DNA of 64,000 bases from Algoriphagus lacus (GTDB lineage: Bacteria; Bacteroidota; Bacteroidia; Cytophagales; Cyclobacteriaceae), in assembly GCF_003583985.1 (NCBI RefSeq), contig NZ_QXML01000011.1:62001-126000 (forward strand), given 5' to 3'. Of the stretch, positions 34,887 to 41,970 are shown in pieces. Position 1 is the stretch's first letter; each line of letters begins with the position of its first letter. Both the position numbers and the translations under genes were made by a program. The notes beneath the pieces are model-generated. The model did not search any database, had not been told where the DNA came from, and saw only the letters and a list, made by a program, of their open reading frames with translations.

Positions 34887-36210
34887 TTATGTACTAATTG
34901 CCCTGTTTGGAGGTTTTTTGGGATTTGGGAAAGTACAAGCCCAGGATACCATTCCTTTGAATTTCCAACAAGCGGTTGAAATTGCGTTAAGCAAAAACCT
35001 GGAATATTCCATTCAGGAGAACAACCTGGAAATTCTGAAAAAAGAAAAGCAGGTGGCAGCCTTATCCCATCTTCCTTCGGCAGGTGTGACTTCCAATTTT
35101 CTCCGTCAGTCTGGGCAGCAATTCCAGCAGGTGGAGGGAGAAATCGTGGTTACCAACGTGACCAATGAGATCGTATCCTCCAATCTCAATGTGAATATGC
35201 CGGTGTTCAATTCAGGCCGAAGAATATTGGATACCCAATCTGCGAAACTGGCACTGGAAGCCGGAGAAAAAGGAGTGGAACGGGCCAAGCAGCAGGTTGT
35301 TTTTGACGTTTCCCGTAGGTATTTACAGGTGTTGCTGGATCAGGAATTGCTTCGGATCGCGACCGAAAATCTTGAAAATCAGAAGCAGCAGTTGATCCAG
35401 ATCGAAGGGTTTGTGAATGCTGGGTTGAGGACAATTTCTGATCTGTACAATCAGCAGTCGGAAGTAGCCCGTTTGGAATCGGTCAAAGTTGATGCAGAGA
35501 TCCAGTTTGAAAATGACCTCTGGTCGCTGACCGAATACCTCCAGCTTGAGCCTGGAGTCGTTCCTGTTTTGGAATTAGTGGATCCGATACGGGAAGCAAG
35601 CTCTTTTGAAGGACTGGAGCTGATGCAATTGTATGAAATGGCGCAAAAAAGCCGACAGGACCTCAACCAACAAGGGCTTTTGGCTACTTCTTACAAGAAG
35701 GATTTTCAGGCCATTCGGGCAATGTACTATCCCAGAATCAATGCGTTTTACAATTACAACACCTTTTTTACCTCGCTGGATGAGCGGACATTGCGTGAGC
35801 AGTTGTTGAAAATTTACCCTCAAAATACTATCGGGCTTTCCTTAACCATTCCGATTTTCTCCAATTTTCAAAGCCGACTGGACGCCACTCGAAGCAAGAC
35901 AATTTACCAAAATCAATTACTCCGAAAGGAATCCATCGAGCGGAAAGTCTTTCAGGATGTCAAGTTGGCCCACCAAAATTACCTTGCAGCTGTCCGCAAA
36001 GAAAGCAATTCAAAAGTACAGGTATTGGCAGCTGAGGAAGCATTCAAGGCGGTCAGTGAACGATTTAGACTGGGTTTGTCCAGTTTTGTGGACATTGCCA
36101 CTGCCAACCAAACCATGGTTCGGGCTAAGGCAGATCAGGCTCAGGCAGTCTATACACTTTACTTTCAGGAGGTCTTGATGAAGTATGCTTTGGGAACCTT
36201 GGAGTATTGA
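34867..36210 (+). CDS. TolC-family outer membrane efflux protein
   Basis: The frame opens with a TTG at 34858, but the ATG at 34867 gives a normal signal peptide (YVLIALFGGFLGFGKVQA) and 447 aa. The mature part begins QDTIPLNFQQAVEIALSKNL, the typical first helix of TolC-like factors. Two long helical repeats follow, with the usual motifs NLNVNMPVFNSGRR (about 105) and GLSLTIPIFSNFQS (about 320); the latter repeat ends with RFRLGLSSFVDIATANQTMVRA. It provides the outer-membrane duct. The overlap with ATPase 2 implies translational coupling, completing a MacA-MacB-TolC set whose parts lie 34 kb apart. Confidence 0.92.
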   Translation: MKRLQINYVLIALFGGFLGFGKVQAQDTIPLNFQQAVEIALSKNLEYSIQENNLEILKKEKQVAALSHLPSAGVTSNFLRQSGQQFQQVEGEIVVTNVTNEIVSSNLNVNMPVFNSGRRILDTQSAKLALEAGEKGVERAKQQVVFDVSRRYLQVLLDQELLRIATENLENQKQQLIQIEGFVNAGLRTISDLYNQQSEVARLESVKVDAEIQFENDLWSLTEYLQLEPGVVPVLELVDPIREASSFEGLELMQLYEMAQKSRQDLNQQGLLATSYKKDFQAIRAMYYPRINAFYNYNTFFTSLDERTLREQLLKIYPQNTIGLSLTIPIFSNFQSRLDATRSKTIYQNQLLRKESIERKVFQDVKLAHQNYLAAVRKESNSKVQVLAAEEAFKAVSERFRLGLSSFVDIATANQTMVRAKADQAQAVYTLYFQEVLMKYALGTLEY

Positions 36211-36345
36211 TTGGATTCGGAATAATGCCCGGAAGTGTTTCTATGTACTTTAGCTAAGGGTTTAATGGAATCGGGAAAAAATGCCAAAGGACTTGAGTGA
36301 TTTGTTGCTTGTATTTGACTCGATTCGAATGATTAATCCAGAAAT

Positions 36346-36376
36346 AAAAAAAGCGGACTTTAAGTCCGCTTTTTTT
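36346..36376. terminator. Bidirectional terminator between the TolC-like and OmpA-like genes
   Basis: Arms GCGGAC (36353-36358) and GTCCGC (36364-36369) are extended by seven A on one side and seven T on the other. It sits between two convergent genes and can serve both strands. Confidence 0.88.
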
Positions 36377-36409
36377 ATTGCGATAGTGAAATAAAAAGGG
36401 CAGTTGGAA

Positions 36410-37255
36410 TTATAGCATGGCGAAGAACATATCCAAATCGGGAATCAGCACAATTCGGGTTCTTCGGTTGAGTGCCATGTTTTCTTTGCTGTCATTGGAT
36501 ACCAAGGGCACATAGCTGGCACGTCCTGCAGCGATCAGTTTTTCAGGGGAAACCTGGTATTTCAACTGAAGCATACGCACAATAGAAGTGGCTCTTTTAA
36601 CCGACAGATCCCAGTTGTCTTCCAATACAGGAGTAGAGATCGTTCTGGGATCGGTATGGCCCTCGACCATCACCTGAAGACTTGGCTCTGCATTGATGAC
36701 TTCTGCCAGTTTTTGAAGTAGGGGTTCTGCCTTGGTGTTGATTCGGTAGCTTCCGGTATTGAAAAGCAATTTGTCCGAAACCGATATCATCACCACGGTT
36801 TTGTCAATATCAATCTGAACATCATCCTCTTCTCCTCCGGTTTCTGCAGTGATGTTTTTCTTCAGATTGTATTCCACCGCCAGGTTGACAGAGTCTTCCA
36901 AGGTCTTTGCTTCAGCCAGTTTGCTTGGGTCTACCTTAGTTAAAGTTTGGTTCATTTTAGCTTTGGAGTTTTTCGACATTACTGCCGCACCTTCGATACT
37001 GAGCATGGAGTTGTTTGACTCAGTAAGCTGGTCATTGGTCATCCTTAGCGAATTGATTCTGGAATTGTATTCTGCAACCCTGGCTTCGATTGCAGCCATT
37101 TTTTCCTCCAACTCGGCCTTTTCCTTATTGGTTGTGGCGAGTTCGGTTTGTGTCTTAAACAAATTGGATTCGAGCTCAGTGTATTTCTTTTTGGATACAC
37201 AGGAAACAGTAAGGCTCAGTCCGACGACACCTGCTAGAATTAGTGATTTTTTCAT
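36410..37255 (-). CDS. OmpA-like lipoprotein with coiled coil
   Basis: This 281-aa protein has a lipoprotein signal (LILAGVVGLSLTVSC, lipid Cys at 19). A coiled coil covers about residues 25-85, then a linker rich in acidic residues, then a C-terminal OmpA domain with QVMVEGHTDPRT (about 198), NWDLSVKRATSIVRML and NRRTRIVLIPD. The domain binds peptidoglycan, so the protein probably ties the outer membrane to the wall. Length and architecture fit OmpA/MotB-type lipoproteins of Bacteroidota. Confidence 0.88.
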   Translation of the reverse strand: MKKSLILAGVVGLSLTVSCVSKKKYTELESNLFKTQTELATTNKEKAELEEKMAAIEARVAEYNSRINSLRMTNDQLTESNNSMLSIEGAAVMSKNSKAKMNQTLTKVDPSKLAEAKTLEDSVNLAVEYNLKKNITAETGGEEDDVQIDIDKTVVMISVSDKLLFNTGSYRINTKAEPLLQKLAEVINAEPSLQVMVEGHTDPRTISTPVLEDNWDLSVKRATSIVRMLQLKYQVSPEKLIAAGRASYVPLVSNDSKENMALNRRTRIVLIPDLDMFFAML

Positions 37256-37400
37256 GATAGTTTTTCTTGGTTTTCCTCACTAATCCAAAAGGACAGCCAG
37301 ACACGGACAGGATGTAGTCTTCAAATCATATTGGCCGTTAAAAAGTGCTTTAATTTTCGGGATTTGGCCGTTTTTCTACATTGACTCGAAATATAAACCA

Positions 37401-37429
37401 AAAAAAGAAGTCCCGACAAGGCAGGACTT
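37401..37429 (-). terminator. Terminator after the DUF4136 gene (minus strand)
   Basis: Read on the minus strand, the stem AAGTCC / GGACTT (37424-37429 and 37408-37413) is followed by C and a run of T (37401-37406). It lies 50 bases past the DUF4136 stop. Confidence 0.65.
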
Positions 37430-37478
37430 AGCATGGAAAATTGGGGAATAATTCCTCACAATGAGGAGGGCAACTTGG

Positions 37479-38063
37479 TTATTGGACCTGCCTGTTGATG
37501 ATTTTGAATTCATTCATTACCCGATAGGCTGCACGGGTGATGTCCGACTGGAAGTTTGGAGATTGCAGGTCAAAATTGGCAGCTGTGTAGCCTTGCCAAA
37601 TCGTATTCCCGCGCTTGCTGTCTATCACATAGATAACCAACATCCCGTTGTTTTGGGTGTATTTGACCTGATTGTAGGTTTCGTCTTTTTCCTGTTCACG
37701 TGCAATTTCACCTTCATCATTCCTGTAAGTCAAACCAGTTCGGTTTAGCCAGTAATCAAATTCCGGCTGAACATACCCACGGTATCGGATTGAATCAGTG
37801 AAAATCTTGTAACTGACCAGCATATCGGGTTTGCTTACTTGCTCTTTATATCCCTGCGAACCCAATCTTGCACCGATGGTGGCATTCAAGACCGGCGTGA
37901 GGACTGTGGTATCCATGTCAGTCGGTTCGATAAAGGCAAACGTTTTATACTTCTTGAACGAACCGGTATAGTTGTAATCGTAGTCGGTGACGTAGTCCTT
38001 GGAGGAGAAGCAGGAGGTGATGGTGAGCAACAGCAAGACCGGGAGTAATGGCGATACTTTCAT
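37479..38063 (-). CDS. DUF4136 lipoprotein
   Basis: This 194-aa protein has a lipoprotein signal (LLPVLLLLTITSC, lipid Cys near 18). A DUF4136 domain follows, starting DYDYNYTGSFKKYKTFAFIE (about 27). It has the usual central region, with alternating strands and a Tyr-rich stretch, and the C-terminal NTIWQGYTAANFD. The family is found in envelope lipoproteins of many Gram-negative bacteria; the function is not established. It has its own terminator and is not linked to the OmpA-like gene by tight spacing (223 bases). Confidence 0.82.
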   Translation of the reverse strand: MKVSPLLPVLLLLTITSCFSSKDYVTDYDYNYTGSFKKYKTFAFIEPTDMDTTVLTPVLNATIGARLGSQGYKEQVSKPDMLVSYKIFTDSIRYRGYVQPEFDYWLNRTGLTYRNDEGEIAREQEKDETYNQVKYTQNNGMLVIYVIDSKRGNTIWQGYTAANFDLQSPNFQSDITRAAYRVMNEFKIINRQVQ

Positions 38064-38256
38064 GGCAGTACTGGTTGGATGGATTGTTTGATTTCAATGT
38101 CTAAAAAACTCTTTTCGACTTAACATAGTGTCCAAGATTTTTGTTTCGTCAAGTCCTTACAGTTCAGGTTTCTAGACTATCTAATTTATTCATTCCTGAA
38201 TAAAAAAACTTCAATTCTTATAATTAACTGCACATTCCTTTGAAATACCTGGGGAA

Positions 38257-38943
38257 TTATTTTGAAAATAGTGGGTGATATGCAGCGAATTGAAGCTGGG
38301 TTTTGGAAAAATTGTTGCCAGTTTGCTCCGTTAGCCCAAACTGAAGCGCCAGATTTTTGGAAGTGCGATATCCGAGACCCAGGTAAAGTCTGTTTCGGTC
38401 AAGTTACTGGACGCTTTCGTTTACTTTTTCTCCGTTGATAAAGATCTCATCATAAATCTGAACATAAAAAGAATCCTTTTCGCTGAGTTCTTTTTTGTTT
38501 AAAGGGATATTGAAGGCAAGAAAATAACGAAACCGGGTTCGAAAATCCTGTTCCTCTATCCAACGCTGCTCGTATCGGTAGCGGTGGGTAAGGCCGATTT
38601 TCCCAAGTCGCTGTCTTAAAATTACTTTCTGATACAATCGGCTTTCATGAAAAGTGGAGGAAGGTTCCCCAATCGATCTCGAAGTAATGGAGGCATACCC
38701 AGCCAGAAAACACGCCTGACCTGATTTGAGGTTATATTGAAGACCTGTCCTGAAGAGGAGTTGATCCAAATCTCCAAGGATGTTATGGTTCCGGTATTGA
38801 ATCTCACCGTGAACTGCCCAAGGAGTCTCAGTGAATCGAAAATTTCAAAAATACATGTACCAGGAGCCCAGATCATTTTCTTCCTGGCTAAAAACAGGAA
38901 ATGAAAAAATGAATGTTAGAAAGAAGAATACCAGTTTTTTCAT
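38257..38943 (-). pseudogene. DUF2490 outer-membrane protein gene with two in-frame stops
   Basis: One frame can be read for 228 codons: a signal peptide (KKLVFFFLTFIFSFPVFS), then QEENDLGSWYMYF, a TGA at 38845-38847, and NFRFTETPWAVHGEIQYRNHN-type sequence. It continues through RYRYEQRW and FRTRFRYFLAFNIPL to a TAA at 38404-38406, then about 48 more residues ending in AAYHPLFSK and the natural TAA. The frame is unbroken across both stops and the sense on either side fits the DUF2490 beta-barrel pattern, so these are point nonsense mutations, not frameshifts. The gene is probably a recent pseudogene; suppression or sequencing error are alternatives. Confidence 0.8.
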
Positions 38944-38983
38944 TCTGGAAAATATTAAAATCGAAAGGTAAATCGAATCAGGA

Positions 38984-39577
38984 ATGGATAGAGCGGTCAA
39001 CCTACTGGAAGAAGCACGCGCATGCAGGATTTGTGAGTTGGAATTGCCGCTAGGTCCTCGGCCTGTTTTTTCAGTTAATCCTAAAAGCAAGATCCTGATC
39101 ATTGGACAGGCACCGGGCCCAAGGGTTCATGCCACTGGAATTCCCTGGAATGATCCGAGTGGGGAAGAGTTGCGCCGATGGCTTCAGGTGGATCGGACCA
39201 CATTTTATAATCCTGAGTGTTTCGGGATTATGCCGATGGGGTTTTGCTACCCGGGAAAAGGGAAAAGTGGGGATCTTCCTCCTCGCCCGGTTTGTGCACC
39301 AACTTGGCATCAAGCATTGAGAGAGATTATGCTGAATATCGAATTGACCTTGCTGATTGGTTCCTATGCCCAAGGGTATTATTTGGGGGAAAACCGTAAA
39401 AAGACGTTGACCGATACGGTGAGGGCATGGGAGGAATACCTTCCAGAATTTTTTCCTTTGGTTCACCCTTCTCCCCGAAACCGACTTTGGCAGAAAAAAA
39501 ATCCCTGGTTTGAAGCTGGCTTGTTGCCTGAATTGAGGCAAAGGATCTTAAGGATTTTGGAAAAAACTATGGCATAA
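38984..39577 (+). CDS. Uracil-DNA-glycosylase superfamily protein
   Basis: This 197-aa protein has motif 1 ILIIGQAPGPRVHATGIP (about 38-55, GQAPG type) and motif 2 LVHPSPRN (about 152-159, with the catalytic-site His). Between them lie NPECFGIMPMGFCYPG and PVCAPTW. Cysteines at CRIC near residues 15-18 and later in the protein might bind an iron-sulfur cluster, but the set differs from the classical family-4 pattern. It probably removes uracil or acts on deaminated bases. It is divergent from the broken DUF2490 gene with only 40 bases between starts and overlaps the next, convergent gene by 11 bases. Confidence 0.82.
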   Translation: MDRAVNLLEEARACRICELELPLGPRPVFSVNPKSKILIIGQAPGPRVHATGIPWNDPSGEELRRWLQVDRTTFYNPECFGIMPMGFCYPGKGKSGDLPPRPVCAPTWHQALREIMLNIELTLLIGSYAQGYYLGENRKKTLTDTVRAWEEYLPEFFPLVHPSPRNRLWQKKNPWFEAGLLPELRQRILRILEKTMA

Positions 39578-40490
39578 GACAAGCCTGGAGACCCTCCTCG
39601 ATTGGGGTAGCTTTTAATCCATAAACCCGCTCGATTTTGGAAGAATCCAGGCAATAATCCTCGGCAGTTTGGTATTTCAGTTCCTTGACCTCTCGGAGTG
39701 GAGAGATGAAAATCCCCAAAATGGAAATCAGCCATGCTGGCATTACCTGAAGCTTGAGTTCTTTATTCAGGAGCTTGTTTAGGATGGCTGTAACTTCCAT
39801 TGCACTGGGAAAACCGGAATCAGTGGGCAGGTTCCAGGTTTGATTCCAGGCATCCGATTGCTGGGACAGAAAGGCGGTTGCCTTTCCGGCATCGGGAATG
39901 TAAGTGAAGGAATGCTTTTTATCCCCTGCATACAGCCATTGTGGCGCTTTTCCTGATTTCATTCGGTTGATCACCAATTCATGCAAAAAGCTGTTGTTTG
40001 CTCCTGGTCCGTAAAAATCCGCAGCTCTCGCCACCAAAGCCTGTAACTTTCCCGCATTGACAGCCGACCAAAGCATTTCCAAAATCTGCTTTCTGACTTT
40101 GCCTTTTTCGCTTTTTGGATTCATCGGGGTTTCTTCAGTCAGATGCCCTACCTTAGCCGGATCCAGCGCGTACATGTTGTCAAAGAAAACCAGTTTGGCA
40201 CCTGTAGCGATACAGGCTTCCAGGGTGTTTTGCATAATCAGGGGCCATTCTATTTGCCAAGCCTTCAAATTGTAAGTAATGCCTGCTAAAAGAAATACCA
40301 CAGTCGAACCCTCAACGGCCTTTTTTACCTGATTGGCATCCTTTAGATCAGCAAGGAAAAGTTCATCCTCCGGATTTACCTTTTTTGGGTTTCGACTCAC
40401 TTGTCGGACTTTGATGCCCTGTTTTCCCAATTCAGAGGCAATGACTTTGGCAATGTTTCCGTTTGCGCCTAAAAGAGTGTGGAGATTCAT
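39567..40490 (-). CDS. NAD(P)-binding epimerase/NmrA-like protein
   Basis: The frame is open to 40532, but the ATG at 40490 places the N-terminus at MNLHTLLGANGNIAK, the nucleotide-binding loop (GANGNIA); the protein is 307 aa. Later motifs are STVVFLLAGITYN, KLVFFDNMYALDP, RAADFYGPGANN (the region of the YxxxK-type active site in extended SDRs) and YAGDKKHSFTYIPDAGKA. The catalytic Tyr-Lys pair is not obvious, so it belongs with atypical SDR/NmrA-like proteins. The substrate is unknown. It is convergent with the UDG-like gene, with an 11-base overlap. Confidence 0.78.
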   Translation of the reverse strand: MNLHTLLGANGNIAKVIASELGKQGIKVRQVSRNPKKVNPEDELFLADLKDANQVKKAVEGSTVVFLLAGITYNLKAWQIEWPLIMQNTLEACIATGAKLVFFDNMYALDPAKVGHLTEETPMNPKSEKGKVRKQILEMLWSAVNAGKLQALVARAADFYGPGANNSFLHELVINRMKSGKAPQWLYAGDKKHSFTYIPDAGKATAFLSQQSDAWNQTWNLPTDSGFPSAMEVTAILNKLLNKELKLQVMPAWLISILGIFISPLREVKELKYQTAEDYCLDSSKIERVYGLKATPIEEGLQACLMP

Positions 40491-40604
40491 GATTATGATT
40501 TTTTGAGTCTGGAAAAGGATTTCAAATGCCAAAACTGGATCAGGAAATTAATTCAATTTTGGAAACAAAGGCTGGCCCATGGAATATGATTAGAACTAAT
40601 TCTC

Positions 40605-40612
40605 TAAATTTG
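40605..40612 (+). promoter_or_regulatory. -7 element of a Bacteroidota promoter
   Basis: TAAATTTG matches TAnnTTTG exactly and lies 16 bases before the start of the small zinc-finger gene. No good -33 TTTG stands at the expected distance, so the call rests on one element. Confidence 0.35.
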
Positions 40613-40628
40613 AAAAACATTTTTTACC

Positions 40629-40994
40629 ATGGAATCTGAAAAACGACTTTGTCTCCACTGTGGGAAGCCTATTCAGGGCAGGATGGATAAGAAGTTCTGC
40701 GACGACAGTTGTAGAAATACCTATAACAATCAGCAAAATGCCTTGAGCACTAATTTAATCCGGAACATCAACCATACCCTCAGGAAAAACCGGAATATCC
40801 TCGAAGCCCTGATCAATCCTGGTGAAGACTTGGCTAAAACCACAAGGGATAAACTTATTCGCTCAGGATTTAATTTTAAATTTTTTACCCACACCTATCA
40901 GAACAAAAAAGGAAACCAGTACCATTATTGCTATGACTTCGGGTACCTCGAACTTGAAGGGGATTGGTTTTTGGTAGTGAAGGGAAAGGAGTGA
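40629..40994 (+). CDS. Small zinc-finger protein (DUF2116-like)
   Basis: This 121-aa protein has a four-cysteine zinc ribbon at residues 6-28 (LCLHCGKPIQG, then KKFCDDSCRNTYN). It continues with a basic helical segment (LIRNINHTLRKNRNILEALI) and a C-terminal part with several Tyr (QNKKGNQYHYCYDFGYLEL). Similar small proteins are common in Bacteroidota and are annotated as hypothetical. Nucleic-acid binding is plausible from the ribbon but not shown. Confidence 0.7.
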   Translation: MESEKRLCLHCGKPIQGRMDKKFCDDSCRNTYNNQQNALSTNLIRNINHTLRKNRNILEALINPGEDLAKTTRDKLIRSGFNFKFFTHTYQNKKGNQYHYCYDFGYLELEGDWFLVVKGKE

Positions 40995-40998
40995 TTCC

Positions 40999-41060
40999 AG
41001 TAGTCAATAAACAGCATTAAGGATACAGTTGCTGGCTGAGAATCACTGATTACTAAAACC
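40999..41060. repeat. Word-like spacer (CAGT / ACTG words)
   Basis: Words such as CCAGTAGTCAATAAACAG and AATCACTGATTACT resemble the spacer at 34004-34073. They lie between a stop codon and the polysaccharide-export promoter region. Confidence 0.4.
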
Positions 41061-41111
41061 TTAAAATATTACTAAATCAGTAAAATTTGTGGCATTTTCA
41101 ATAAATTCAAC

Positions 41112-41119
41112 TATACTTG
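41112..41119 (+). promoter_or_regulatory. Probable -7 element before the export pair
   Basis: TATACTTG matches TAnnTTTG at all but one defined base, 34 bases before the start codon. The only upstream TTTG is 22 bases away, slightly far. Confidence 0.3.
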
Positions 41120-41153
41120 CGCGGTTTTTCAGCGCATTCAATTAAAGTAAAGT

Positions 41154-41966
41154 ATGCTTAAAATTCTTAGAGTTGCAGGATTCGCCCTTGTTTTTTGGTC
41201 TGCATTTTCCTGTGTTTCCAACGAAAAAATCATCTACCTGCAAAATCTTGAGGGTAACCAACCGATTCCTGAGGATGAACTGATTTCCTACGAGATTCCT
41301 GAGTACAAGCTCCAATACAATGACATCATCGATGTCGATATCCAGACCGTCGATGATATGATTAAAAATGGCTTCAATAATCAAGCTGCCATGATGAATA
41401 ACCAACAAATGCAAATAGCTAGTCAAAGTGGTGGGGATGTGTATTACATGACTGGTTATACCGTAGATAAAAACGGAAACATTCGTTTACCTATAATTGG
41501 GGAAGTAAATGTCAAAGACAAAACGGTGGATGAGGCAAGGATTCAGATTGAGTCCGAACTTAAAAAATACGTAACCACGGAAGTCTATGTCAAAGTCAAG
41601 TTGGGTGGCATTCGTTATTCTGCCATAGGGGAGTTTCGTCGTCCGGGTAAATTTGTAGTTCTTCAGGACAGAATGACCATCTTCGAAGCAATAGCCAATG
41701 CCGGAGATCTAAATACGGTCGCCAAGCGTGATGAAGTTTTACTGATCAGGCAATATCCCGAAGGCACCAAATTGCATCGGCTTAATCTGAATGATCGACA
41801 ACTGGTCAGTTCCCCATATTATTTTATCCAGCCCAATGATCAGATTTATGCAGAACCGATGAAGGTTCGTGAAGTCGGCGCCGGTGAAAATGCCGCCCAG
41901 TCACTTTTATTGTTTACCTCGATCTTAACAACAGCACTTTTAGTAGTTAATTTATTTGCCAATTAA
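41154..41966 (+). CDS. Wza-like polysaccharide export lipoprotein
   Basis: This 270-aa protein has a lipoprotein signal (LVFWSAFSC). A Poly_export domain follows, starting at about residue 44 (YEIPEYKLQYNDIIDVDIQ) and including YTVDKNGNIRLPIIGEVNV. A SLBB-like part comes next (KVKLGGIRYSAIGEFRRPGKF), and the C-terminal membrane segment is LLLFTSILTTALLVVNLFA. It forms the outer-membrane part of a capsule or exopolysaccharide exporter. The next gene, Wzc-like, begins 4 bases after its stop. No glycosyltransferases follow, so the pair probably serves a locus elsewhere or acts for several polymers. Confidence 0.9.
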   Translation: MLKILRVAGFALVFWSAFSCVSNEKIIYLQNLEGNQPIPEDELISYEIPEYKLQYNDIIDVDIQTVDDMIKNGFNNQAAMMNNQQMQIASQSGGDVYYMTGYTVDKNGNIRLPIIGEVNVKDKTVDEARIQIESELKKYVTTEVYVKVKLGGIRYSAIGEFRRPGKFVVLQDRMTIFEAIANAGDLNTVAKRDEVLLIRQYPEGTKLHRLNLNDRQLVSSPYYFIQPNDQIYAEPMKVREVGAGENAAQSLLLFTSILTTALLVVNLFAN

Positions 41967-41970
41967 TCCC

